Source: Gracilaria gracilis
Lineage: Eukaryota; Rhodophyta; Florideophyceae; Gracilariales; Gracilariaceae
DNA length: 64,000 nucleotides
Assembly: GCA_030374805.1 (NCBI GenBank)
Contig: JARGSG010000043.1
Span: forward strand, 372,001 to 436,000
Direction: 5' to 3'
Below are positions 13,101-25,000 of the stretch, piece after piece. The position numbers and the translations under genes are program-made. Under the pieces are notes generated by a model. That model saw only the letters and a program-made list of their open reading frames with translations, did not search any database and was not told where the DNA came from. Within the stretch, counting starts at the first letter, position 1. Every line of letters starts with the position of its first letter.

Positions 13101-15084
13101 GGTAAGCAGCATCGACCTGATTCTTGTAAGCCTTATCACGTTGTCTCTCGTAACATTTCTTCTGGATATGACCGTTTTTGCCACAATAGTAACATATAAT
13201 TGACTTCAATGACCTCTGACGCCCGACCAAAGCTGCATCACTTCCGGACTTCTCCTTGGCTCGATCAGTCATTCGATGCTCTTCTTGCAGCAAACGACTC
13301 TTCACGAACTCCAAACTGAGTTCGCGATCTCCGATCTTGATGTCGATAGCGACAATGAGGGGCTCGAGACGTTCCGGAAGTCCTCATAGAATGGCCATTG
13401 CAATGTCTTCTTCTTCAACTTTGACGTCCATGCTCTTTAGGTCAGAAGGCAAGTGACGAACATGATTGATGAATTGCAACATCCTGTGGTCGTCACGCAT
13501 CTTGGCGTTGTAGAAAGCCCGTCGGGCGTTGATTCGATTGAGAAGAATCTTCCTCTGGAAAACGTTACATATGGCCTTCCAAACATCTGCAGCAGCCTCC
13601 ACATCGCGCACAGGAACCAAATGTTCGTCACTGAGCGTAAGTCCAATGATAGCTCTGCCCTTTGAGTCAGTTTCCCACTTGGACAATTCTTCTGGATCAG
13701 TGGGTGGGGAGGTGGTGAGGTGATTCTTGAGATCCTTGAGCGCAAGCACAAGCTGAACTTTCTCCCTCCAGATATGGAAGTTATCCTCACCCAATTTTTC
13801 GATCTTGATCCCGGTTACCGAATCCATGCCGCAAAAGTGAGGATAAATGCGATCCCAGATAACAGAAATGGCAGACTCAACAAAACAACAACAAACAACA
13901 ACAACACCAAACAACAACAACACCAACAATGACAGCAAATAAAACTTGATTATTCGGACTCACTGGCCGGAAATACTATTCCCGGTACTCTAGAGAGTCG
14001 TACCACTGACTCCCGGAGACCTTCCGGGTAGGAAACGACTTCTGCAATCTATCCTCTCCCGCGTTCAAGGAGAATGTGCGATGCTCTCTACGAGACGTCC
14101 AGAGGATGGTTAATGGCCAAAGATATGCCTTTACCAAGTAAAACCATCTCTGGTCTCTTGCAAAAACTTGCGCGTCCTTGAAACAGCAGCTACTTTGACA
14201 CCCAGGGTACGCTTCTAGCGAGCAATCAATGAAGATCACAAGCGGCCTGATCCCTATGGGAGGTCAGCCTTCGATACGTTGCCTTCCCGTACTAAAAGTC
14301 CACTGGACAAGCCAATGAGTCAATTGCACGGATCGAAAGCTCCTTATGGATACCTTCACCCCCCTCCAAGCACATAGCACACAGTCAGGTTCAACAAACA
14401 AAGGTCAAACACCACAACCAAACTGCAGTACAACACGGCACCCCGTTAGCTTCAGCACTCGCGGTACTACCCAGTCTATCCACCAACACCGTTACCCGCC
14501 CAAAAAGATCGGTGGGAGCCCGCTAGTCAGCACGTCCGCCTTGGTTCAAGCGGCCTGGCTCCCGTCCCCGATTACTCGGATCAACCGCTCGTCACCCAGG
14601 TATTGCAGTGCTGACCAAAAAAAATGCTGTGCAAACACGTAGGGCACGGGCTTCAACACCAACTGATGAGCAAAAAGCTAGTACCCAGACTTCGATAAAA
14701 TAGGTCCTTAACCTCTCGGATCAGAACCCGCAAACACGACGCGGGGATCCCAACAACAGAGAACCGTAGAGGGACACCAAACAAATTGGATAGCGATCGA
14801 CAACAAGAGCAACACCGAGCACCCAAAAAACACAATCACGATAAAGAGTCAACGTCGAGCCACTACCAACACAACGCCCTCAGGGAGGAACGCAAACCGT
14901 AAAAGAAATCCCAACACCAACCAACAACACGGTCAACACACCCGACGCCACAAGAAGACGGAGATAGAGAAACAGCGAAACTGGTGAACGGTGGGGTGGG
15001 AGAGCGGTGAGAGACGAACGATAACGGCAGAGGTCAGCGGGGCTGGGCCCATAACCTGATAGAAGTTACAGCTGGGATGCGTCG
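10199..15084 (-). mobile_element. Copia-type (Ty1/copia) LTR retrotransposon fossil
   Basis: The internal region is read right to left. A primer-binding site at 15,043-15,056 is followed by a ~1.1 kb leader, gag (from about 13,830), a CCHC zinc knuckle (about 13,153-13,194), protease with DSGATTH (near 12,985), integrase (about 12,560-12,300), reverse transcriptase (about 11,620-11,050) and RNase H with SSAEAEY (about 10,690). The PR-IN-RT-RH order defines copia. A polypurine tract precedes an LTR start (TGTTGAATATTG, at 10,253). Only about 55 bases of the 3' LTR and about 28 of the 5' LTR remain, both cut at the flanking elements. It is broken, with roughly six breaks in the coding region. 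It is old, but age cannot be set without two LTRs. Confidence 0.85.
15043..15056 (-). promoter_or_regulatory. Primer-binding site, half-tRNA(iMet) type
   Basis: On the minus strand GGTTATGGGCCCAG follows the LTR remnant directly. It is complementary to the anticodon stem-loop of eukaryotic initiator tRNA-Met, the internal site used by Drosophila copia and Ty5, which prime from a cleaved half tRNA. The same 14 bases follow the family B LTR at 42,514, and a close match follows each LTR of the tandem array. Confidence 0.75.
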
Positions 15085-15320
15085 GTGTTATCGTAATGCT
15101 AGTTTTGGTGTCAAAAATGACCGAATTAAAACGATCAAAAAACCGGTGAATTTATCCAAATTTGGATGTGCTTAATTCCCGAAAATATTTCCACATTTCC
15201 ACTTGTGCTAGTTTGCGTGGAAAGAATCATTCATGAATATTTCCATCATTGCTAGTTTGGATGGAAGACAAACTAGCATGTTACTTCCGTTCATGCTAGT
15301 TTCGGAACCCAATGTAAGTG
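15085..15320. repeat. Inner terminus and subterminal repeats of copy B
   Basis: The terminal CGTCGGTGTTATCG is followed by GCTAGTTT at about 15,100, 15,207, 15,251 and 15,294, and one inverted copy near 15,269. The octamers are usually followed by short variable tails such as GGATGG or CGTGG. This matches copy A in mirror image. Confidence 0.6.
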
Positions 15321-15620
15321 TGTAAAGGGCACATATTTAGAACTATACGGCGGCGAATAGGTATATATATATAGATAGCTACTTGTGGAATACGATTAGA
15401 AGAATAGAAACCCTTCGAATAGGAACTCTCTATAGAGATACATTACATCTATTCAACAACTCTCATATCAGATATCGGCCGTTTATTCTCTCACTTTTGA
15501 AATGCCTTCGCATAACGTGCCACCTCCCCCATCACTTCGTCCCACCCTCCGTGCGCCATATTACGCTCCCCACCACTACGTACCCCCCTCTCCCCCAAAA
15601 CCCCCACACCGCTCCCTGCA
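15321..15620. promoter_or_regulatory. 5' flank of transposase B, probable promoter region
   Basis: Contains an AT-rich stretch with alternating TATATATATA (about 15,362-15,373) some 250 bases before the chosen start codon. No other gene is seen. Promoter function is inferred from position only. Confidence 0.3.
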
Positions 15621-18600
15621 ATGCCTAATTGCTGCTTTGAAGGCTGCTCCTCCTTCGTTCGCACCATCCCCGCCATTCAAAGGCACCAAAGAAGATGTTC
15701 CAACCGTCTCACCGCCAACAAGCGTTTTCTCTCCCCCGGCGGCAACGTCTCTCACTTCCCTCCACGCACAAAGCGTCACAAGTCCATTCCCCTACTCCCA
15801 CCACCTCCCCCACCTCCTCTCTCCAATCGCCCTTCGGATAACGTCCCCATCGCCGACGACGACTCCTACCACCACCACTAGCTCTCCCTCTCCGTCCACA
15901 CCCAAAACGCCTACCATATCGTAGGCACCCCCATCTGCTCCCTCTCCCCCTCCCCACCTCCTCCACCGCCCCCCTCCTTCCCTCTCCTCAACAACGCACA
16001 CCTCGAACGAATGGTCCTCTACATCTCTTCCATCGCTTCCACCCTCGGCCCCCGCAAGGCAGACGAACTCATCTCTCTCCTCCACGACCCCTCCTTCTCC
16101 AAGTCAGCCTTCCACAACGCCGTCTCCTCCGCCTTCCAGTGTCTCAAACTTCAAATAAACCTCTTCCAACAACGAGTCACCAACATCGGTTTCACCCCCA
16201 CCACGCTCCAAGACCCACAGCACCTCTTCACAGCCACCATCTTCCGAAAGGATGCTATCCAAGTCCTTCAAGGACAACTCGCACTCGCACACTCCGAAAA
16301 CACCTTCTTCCACCACGTCCCCCATACAACCTCCTCCGGCTCTCCCACTTTCGCCCACCCCATGGCTTCTTTCCTCGGAAAAGAAGATGTCCCAGCCCTC
16401 AAGCACGCAATCATGCAGTCCTCCAAGAACTCCTGCATCTGGCACACCCCTGAGAACACCGGTATCGACTCTTTCATCGGCTTCGTCCAAGTATACTCCG
16501 ACAAGTCTTCCACCTCCTTCAAATCCTCTTCCATCATCTCCTACCCCCTTCACATCACCCTCCTCAACTTCTCCGACTCGTTCCGTCGCAAATGTATCAC
16601 CGACAACCCCACCCTTCTCGGATACCTTCCAATCTCTTTCAATCTCGCCACCCTCTCTCAAGACCCCGATACAATCCCCCAAACCTCATCCAGCATCTCC
16701 CGCTCTACCAAAATGCAACTCATCCAGCGTCCCATCTCCAACCTCCTCGACCCTCTTCTCTCCTCCGGCGTCATCGGCTTCCCCTTCCGTGATGCTAATG
16801 GCGTGGTCCGCCATTGACACCCAATCATCGCCAGCTACTGCGCAGACATTCCAGAAGCAAAGGACATTTTCGCCATCTCCCACGGCAACCGCCCCAAGCA
16901 TCCATGCCACCGATGTACCGTCCCACGCTCTGACCTCCACCTACACATTCCATTCCCCCCTCTTCGATCCCAGACCCAGACTCTCGATGCCCGCAAATCT
17001 CACTCTACCCTCCTCCAAGATGCTGAAAAGGCCCTCCTCGCCAGAAAGCCCAGAATCGCCCGAAACACCAAGGAAAAGGCCGTTGAAGCACTCCACTCCC
17101 TTTCCCTCGCAAAGTACTCCTCCCTCTTCGAATATTACCTTTTCTTCAACATCACCCCTCTCCTCTCCCCTTACAACATCTTCCCCTTCAAACCACTCCA
17201 TAACTTCCACCTCGGCATCTCCAAGCTCATCAAGCTCGCAGCCATCGAGAGACTCAAGTCAGAATCACTCTTCACCACCCCCCGTTCCTCCCAGTCTCGT
17301 CGTTCCTTCAACTCCGTCCGCTCCTCCATCCTGAAAAACGCGAACACCATCCTCGCCGCCATCGAAAAGCACTCCGCAGCCACGGGACTCCACATCGACT
17401 TTTCCTCCTCCGACAACGGTCAGGCCCTTAACGGTATCTTCACCTCCGACGGCCTACGTGGTATGCTCGAAGCAAAAGACTACCGCTCACTCGACATGGT
17501 TTTCCCCTTCATCGGCGCCTTCTTCGAACGCTGCTGTGACGAGGTCGATGCAGCTCCCATCACTTCCGTTTTCACCAAGTACTGCGATCTTCTCCTATTC
17601 TCCATGAGATACAACACCTCGGCAGAATAAACCGACCCCCACCTCACCGATCTCCAATTCCAAATCCGCTCCTTCAAGCGCACAGCCGTACTCATCCTTG
17701 GCCCCCACCACACTTCCAGCCTTGGCACCCTCAAGTTCCATCTCCTCTACCACATCGTCGGGGACATTCGACGCTTCGGAGGCCTCCACTTCAGCGATGC
17801 CGGCATATTCGAACACGCCCACTCCCTCTTCAAGTCACACTACTCCAAACCCTCAAAGCGCAGGTCCACCGCACATGAAAAAATCATTCGCGCCATCCAT
17901 CACTCCAACGCCACCAAAGATTGGAACCCCCTTTCCACCAACCCCTCCATCACTTCCTCCACTCCTGTCCTCGCCTCTCCCATCCAATCCCGCCACCCTG
18001 GTTTGGTCCGTGATGGAAAGCTCATCTCATTTGCTGATCTCATCACCGCCCACAAATTCCTCCACTCTAATCCTCATTTCAATTCCAAATCTCTACAAGA
18101 CCTCTTCCCCACCGACACTCTCTCCATCCTCCAACAGATTGGAAAACACGCCCTCCCTACATTCATCACCCTTTCTCTCGAAGTCATAGAACTCTCAGAG
18201 AACTCCCCCACTCTCCGTCGCACCCGAATCACCGCAGTCAACTCCGCTTACGTCGCCGGCGGTTATGTTCCATCACTCGACCACTACATTGAAGAGCGGA
18301 ACGAGCTCGTGCTCCAGGATCCTCCAGTCTCTCTCATCCAAAGAATATTTGCCGCCCCGTCCTTCAGTTCTTCTAAATCCTCAAAGTTCTCTCACGTCCT
18401 CGTCGCAGGCACCAGCTCCTCCAACTCCACCCCCATCGTCTGGGTCTGCAAACTCATATATCTTCTTCGCTTCCCCCTTCCTTCTTCCACTCGATCTTCC
18501 AAGGAGTTCGCCTTCGTACAGTTCATGGAGCTCGTCCCACTAAGCGACGAAATCGATGTCACCCTCAACTGCGTATGCCTCCGATGAGCAACAGACGACG

Positions 18601-18905
18601 AACATAACCACACCGCCCATCCAGTTCCCATCTCCACCCACTCCACATCGGAAAACCTTTCTCCATGGTTTGGACTCATCCATTTCTCTTCTATCCTTGG
18701 CTCCATTCATGTTCTCCGCCAGAACTACCCCGCACCCCGCTTCAATTCCCCCCTCCATTGGCGTTTCCATAGATTCTACCTCAACAGATTCTCCCGGGAC
18801 CCCACCTTCAGGCCCTACCTCCCGCCCCCCTGCATAGCACTCATTCCATACGATTTTCATAAACCAATCACTACCACCTTCTTCCACAGGAAAGATTGGA
18901 GATAG
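15621..18905 (+). pseudogene. Plavaka/KDZ-like DDE transposase, copy B
   Basis: One reading frame of 1,095 codons with four in-frame stops (15,879 TAG, 16,815 TGA, 17,628 TAA, 18,585 TGA) and no frame change seen. Copy A has Gln, Cys, Trp and Trp at those places. Parts: zinc-finger-like CCFEGC...RHQRRC (residues 4-25); proline-rich linker; catalytic core with YSDKSST (about residues 290-296), YPLHITL and LGYLP; HPIIASYCAD and CHRC (about 400-440); HNFHLGISKLIKL; and the late GGLHFSDAGIFEHAH (about 720-735), whose Glu should be the last catalytic acid. The order and wording match Plavaka transposases described from Agaricomycete fungi. A shortened protein ending at 16,814 would lack the final catalytic residue, so this copy is dead unless stops are read through. 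Confidence 0.8.
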
Positions 18906-18978
18906 GTATGGGTTGAAGAAAACATACCACCTCTTCATCATCCCACAGCTATCTCCACTCTTCCCACTCTTATTCACC

Positions 18979-21741
18979 CTACCCTCTCCCCTCTCCTCCT
19001 TCTGCCCCATCCGTACCCTCTCCCCGGTGCCCAACCAAACGACTGAAACTGGGCTCCTCTGGTCGGCACGCTGCTATGTAGCAACCAAGAACCGCTCTAA
19101 GTCTCCGCGTAAAATTCGCCATAAAGTATTCCTCCCTCACCGCTAGATATACATTCTCCCTCGATGGAATCCACAGCTCAACCGTCGCAGTTCTCTCTGA
19201 ATTTCCGGACACACACCTCGGATCCCCCTCTAAAACCCCATCGTTCTCAAACTCTTAGCCGTGCTCGTCCCCCACCAATTCCCATGCCACCTTCAATACA
19301 CCCTCCACTGCCCTTGGCAGATACCTCCCATACAATGTAGAAAACAAGAGCTGCCTTTGTCTTCCACTTCCCACACCTTCGTTCATCGTTTTCATAACAC
19401 ACCCAATCCACGCATCAAGTCTGGCGAGGTGCATCACCGTCCCATCCACGTAATGCTTTTCCCCATTACATTTGGTCTCCACTGCGTATCCCATGTACTC
19501 TTCCGACACTGCCACCGCCATTCTGTTCTTGAAATACTTGTCTTCATCATCACAGCTCCACTGTAGAGCATTCACAGTTGACCCAGAGTACGAAAGAGCT
19601 TCGACACGGCTCATTCTCCACGCACACAACTTGTTCATCCCATCTTCTTCACTTCCCATAAGCTTCTCGCGAGCCTCGCCCATCTGCTTCTTCAACTCCT
19701 CACCAAGTTCCGTCCCCTCGCTAAACTTCGCCTGCTTCGCAATCAAATCATATCCCAGTGAAGAGAATAATCTGTCCCGAGCAGCCCGCTTTCGCACACC
19801 AGTCTTATCGCTTATCGTCTGTTTCATCCGCTTCTTCAGACACTTGTCGGCGCTTACATTCTCCACGCACTCTTGTTTCCTCCCCGCTTCCCTTATCGTC
19901 TCCCGCGTCTCTCCCATTATTTCTGTCTCGACCACATACTTCAACAACACATCACTTCCACCCTCTGTCGATGGTGTGTACGCCCTCATCTCATATGCAA
20001 CCTGAATTGGGCACCTAGGCAACATATTCTTCTCGCCAACTACAGACATGCTCCCCTCTCTACTTTCTCCCACCGTCAAACTCCTGTTCTTCCAGCTTCT
20101 ACCAACGTTTTCCGTGTCGAAACAAAGTTCAGACGCATCCAACTTCGCATAATGAAGAATACTATCATATACAGCCCTTGCGAATCCATAAAAACATTCT
20201 TCCACTCCAATATCATACTTTAGACGCCCTCTCACCTTCTTTCCTCCACCACCTCGCTTTCTCCCCTTCACTGCCTGCCGAAGACTTTCGATCAACACAT
20301 TTTCCCGTTTATTTTCCTCCCTCAGCCGTCCCAGCTCTTCCTGCGTCAGCTTCAAACTCACCATCAATGTATAGTGATCTTCCTTCATATTTTGCAACTG
20401 TCCCTTCAGTGAATTCACCGTCTGAACGAGTACAGACCGTAGCAATACGCTTAAGTTCTCCTCATTCCCTTCCCGTTCCCTTGTAGATCCCCATTCATCT
20501 CCTCGAATTCTACCTCCGCCTTCGCCACGACCGCCGTCACTTTCGTCTCTCACATCCTTCGGAAGTAAAACGGTGTTGCGCCTTACACGCATCCATTGGG
20601 GTGTTAGTGGCGCCGTCTCCACGACATTCACTTCCCCACGCCGTTCTGTTTGTACGTCGTCCTCCCCTTCGAAATCACTCTCAACCATTGCTGCTGTTCC
20701 TCCGACAATTTTCTTGGTTGATCCACCACTTCTACATCGTACCACTCTCCCATCCGCGTGTTCTCGTCGCTTATCTCCACCATTTTCCACAACTTCAACA
20801 CCCACCAATCCATGAACCACACTCCCTATTCTTCTCTCACTACCCTCCTCTGTTTCATGTTCCGCCATGGGCCGCACACGCCCCACTCCTTCTTTCTCCC
20901 GGTTCGCATTCTCTTGCTCGAAACCAATGCTTTCCTTCTCTGCCACTCTATTTGGCGTAACAACAACCAAACTCTCCACTCCTCGCGTCCTCGCCGGGTG
21001 ACCACACCTCACTCTCTCTTTCTCCTTCCACCTCTGCGGGTACCCCAGCCTTAGGCACTTTATCACCGTTAGTTCCCTTTCTTCCTAGAAGACCCCACTA
21101 CCTAATATGGTACTTCCCCTTCCTATAGTTCTTCCCTCGACACTCGTACGAAGCTCTTTACCCTTCACTATCATATCCCCACTATCGCTCTCCTCTAAAA
21201 CTTGCACAGTCTCTGCGCCTCTTCTACGACCATCTCTCTCCCGACCACCGCGCAGAATCTTTTTCGCCATACCTCGCTGCGCTTCTATGCTTTTCTCGAG
21301 ACTAACTTCTTGATCTCGTGCGTTCGCAATTGGTTTCCTCACCACAATGCTCACCGTTCGCTCCGTTCGCTCCGTTCGCTCCGATGTTCCGCCCCCGACG
21401 CTCCTCGCCGCACCGTATCTCCTCGCCGCACCGTCGCTCTTCGGCGCACCGTCGCTCCTCGCCGCACCTTTCCTCCCCTTCCCACGTAAACCACTCCGAA
21501 GCACACGCGTACTACGAGCGGTGCGAACTTCGCCACTTACCGTTTCGCCACGCCTTCGGCTCTGTGACGCGCGACCGCTAGCCTCCTCCGCATTCACACC
21601 CTTCGTCTTACGTTTCGCCGAATACAATCCGAACGGTTCCTCGCGGTTGACGCTGGGCTCACGAAGTCTTAGAAGCTGATCGTGACCGAAGGTCACTGGA
21701 ATCGGAACTGCTCTGCTCTCGACGTGTTTGGCACTCGCCAT
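18979..21741 (-). pseudogene. Transposon accessory protein, coiled coil, unknown family, copy B
   Basis: A single frame of about 920 codons with only two in-frame stops (21,085-21,087 and 19,255-19,257). Its longest open piece is 603 codons, against 601 in copy A. The N-terminus is basic with STRVLRSGLRGKGRKG and TERTERT-like repeats. A coiled coil lies around MKEDHYT; then come FYGFARAVYDSILHYAKLD, YEMRAYTPSTEGGSD, RKRAARDRLFSSLGYDL and YVDGTVMHLARLDAW. The C-terminal block is SGNSERTATVELW and IAACRPEE. I recognise no domain. Conservation of length and of the hydrophobic and charged pattern between two diverged copies argues that it encoded a working protein. It ends about 75 bases from the end of the convergent transposase gene. 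Confidence 0.75.
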
Positions 21742-22077
21742 GATCGAACGTCACCGATAGAATGCACACCCCCAATCGAGTGGAGTGTGGCGGAAATCGC
21801 CGAGTGCGGTTTTTTATTTCCCGATTCCGAAATGAAAAAATGACACCGAAATCTCCATTTCTGAATAGTTCTCATAATGTTAAAAAAAGTGCAAGGTTTC
21901 GCATCATATTCGATGCCCTTCAATACCTTTTATGTATCTACGTACTTCCATCTTTCACTTGAGCTAAAGTGTTTAGTTTCTAATTCGTGCTCAACGACGA
22001 AGTTGGAATGCAATAAGTTCCACTTTATTATCGAGGTTTAGGGTGTTGTTTTACATGTAGCTAATTTACTACACGTT
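21742..22077. other. Spacer between transposon genes in copy B
   Basis: AT-rich. No gene, repeat or RNA recognised. Confidence 0.5.
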
Positions 22078-25000
22078 CTAATCGATTTCTATAATAGGAT
22101 TTGCCGATGTACCCCAGCTATACTCTACTCCATAATCCGCGAAGAACTCCTCTCCCGCTTCCAGTTTCCGAAGTGCTCGCACCGCAAGCATTTGGTATTT
22201 TCGTAGTTGATGCGGGGTGCGTTCTGTATTTGGAGCTCGAATGACCCGCATATTTGCAGTCCTTCGTTTCGTCACACCATCGGCAACTGCATCAATGTCC
22301 TTATCACTTTCCATATTTGAGATCGTTAATCGTTACACCCAATGAAAAAGGAGCGGGGACAATCCATACAGGTATTAAACTTACTCCTTGCCTTCTTTCT
22401 GGGAGGTCGTGGAATATATCGCCGCGGACGTTAAACTTCATCGCATACTTCCGAAAGCGTTCGGATGTGGCTCCCAATTAACCTTCACCATATTTCTTGT
22501 GTACCTATTTTCTATTCGTTAGGTCATGGTACACCAGTGTTCCATAGAAGTAACATATCTCTTCATTTTCCATGAATCTGCGTGTAGTGAACACCCCCAC
22601 TCCTGCGCCAGGGTGGCGAATCGTCGACTTCCCGATACGACAACCGCACATCGTCGCTTCCAGTGCCAACATTGCATTCCAATCCAGAAGCCCCATCTTT
22701 CCTTGCAAAGTTTTAGGCCATTCGTGAAGGGCCTTACGCCTACCAGTCGTGACCAAGCTCTCATCCTGCCACATTGAAGCAAGGAAGTCCACAATATACG
22801 TAGGAAGCTTTTGATACTGGGAGTAGCCGGACGGAGCCTTCCATGATCTGGATGGGCGGACATTCCACTTAGGGAATAAGTTCGACACCCAAATCATAAC
22901 ATTCTGAACTTCCTGCGCTACCTGGGTATCCGTCTCATTTTTTTGCACGCACAATGCGAATTGAACCATTGTGACGTGCCTAGCATGCGCAAAGCAGTCA
23001 GGGTCCGGATCACACCCGATGAACCTACGATGCTGTTGTAACTCCATGCATGCCATTGCTGTCGAAAACGTCCCGGCAAACAAGTCGACCACAATATCCC
23101 CAGCCTGTGAAAACCGACTGATTAGCTCCTTCAACAATGCCGGAGGTTTCTGTTCGGACGTCACCTTTTGTAAAACGTAGCCCACACCTTCCTTCTTTCC
23201 CTTCCACTGAAGAGTCTCCCCAATTAGACATGGGGGGTACCTGATCAATGACACTTTGGTACCCCGGGGTACCTCGACTGCACGAAGTTGAAGTTTTCAT
23301 AGTTCACCATCACATGCTGCTGCGCGTAGCTGAGACCATTTCGAACTCTATGTACAGAATACTCCATTGCAGGGAAAAGTGAGCACGACCTACGTCCAGG
23401 ATTATGCATCGGGTTGCCTTGCCACCGTACAAAGTGCATTGGGACCTGGTCCACAACAAAGGAACGCCTTGGTACTCCGTTTTCGTCTATTGCCTTAATG
23501 GCAGAGAGTACCCTCTCTCCATTTCTGGACCTGGTCGAAAGCACTAAAGATGACGAAATGGGCCCCCCAGGACGTAGCAGTCTTGATAGAAGCTTTGCAG
23601 CCTTCTTCATGTCCTGAGGGCTCAGTACATCGTACCAGCTGTTGTTTAGATTCTTGTTCCCCTCGGATGTTGTAGGGAGGGTCCATGAGAACCAGTTGAA
23701 CTGTTCCTAACGGAGGACAAACCATCTCTGCGAAACGTCTCGTCCATCTCTACCATGTGCTCAAACCCGCAATTGTACAAGCGAAATTACTTCTCCATCT
23801 CCCCCTCACAACTTCCGAAAACCCTTTTTGTCATCCAAACGGACGCAATTGAGGGTGGGGGTATTACGCCTACCCCGGACGCTTCGTCACCAGTACTTGC
23901 TTTTCCCAATGTCGGCCACTATGTTCGTATCACCATCTTCTTCTTCGCCTCTCCCCTTCCTTCGGCTCCGTTGGTTTCCCCATTTCCCTCCCACCCTCCT
24001 CCACATCATCTTCAATTTGTATGGCAGGTTCTGGTTTGGATATCGGCGTTACCCCCCATACCAGGTACGTTCACTGATTCTTTCAGTTTCAACTGGCTTA
24101 TGGCCTCCATGACGGAGCACACAAGCGAATTCGAGAAACTATCGAATCTCTGAGCAAACGCCTCCGTGATGGGTCTCTAGTAAACGTCTGCAGAACTGTC
24201 CATCGTCGTGGTTCGGTAATTGAGAAGAATTGTTCATTCACAATAACCTTTTTGAGGTCCGAAATGAACTCCTTCGCAAGCATTCGGAGGGCAGCATCGA
24301 TGTCTTGCGGTAAATTTCATGCCCACGCGATGACCTCTGTTTCAATAAAAGTTTCACCTTTGTCCGGTAGCAAGCGATGGTCGTTATCCTGGTGGATAAA
24401 CCCCTCTGCCCTCGTCTCAATCGCTTGAAACTGCATTTCGTCGTACTTGACTCGGATGAATGGAAGAACCATGACCTCCACAGTAGAGAATCCAAGGAAT
24501 TGAGAGAAACAATCCCATACCTTCGTTATGAGCTGCACACCAAAGCAAACACGCTGAGCTTGGAGTTTGTTTGATATTTGGACATTCACAAAAGGTGTGG
24601 GATATCCCCTGTCTCCTCTTTTCCTCTTCTGGCCTACAACTCTTTTTTCCACGGAAACTTTCTGAATGAGCGAGAGAAAGGGAATCCTTTGGAAATGTGT
24701 GGCAGTGGTTGTGGCGAGCGGGGGGATCACTAGTCCGACTCGCTTAGGAGGTATAGTCATTGACTTGAAAAACTCGGCCAAAGTCACATTCTTCGGTATT
24801 CATTTAAAGTTCACCTCGGTATAAGCATTCCAGAAGTCCCTTACACACCAGTCCCTATCACTGTCCAAAATGTCCAATAACCTCGTTGAGAGGTATAGCT
24901 GACGATAAGACCCCTTCAGAGATACGACCCGTAGTTCACTGGCAGTAGACGTCGGATGTCCTGGACCCACAAGAATAGAGAACTAATTCTTGGCCACCGG

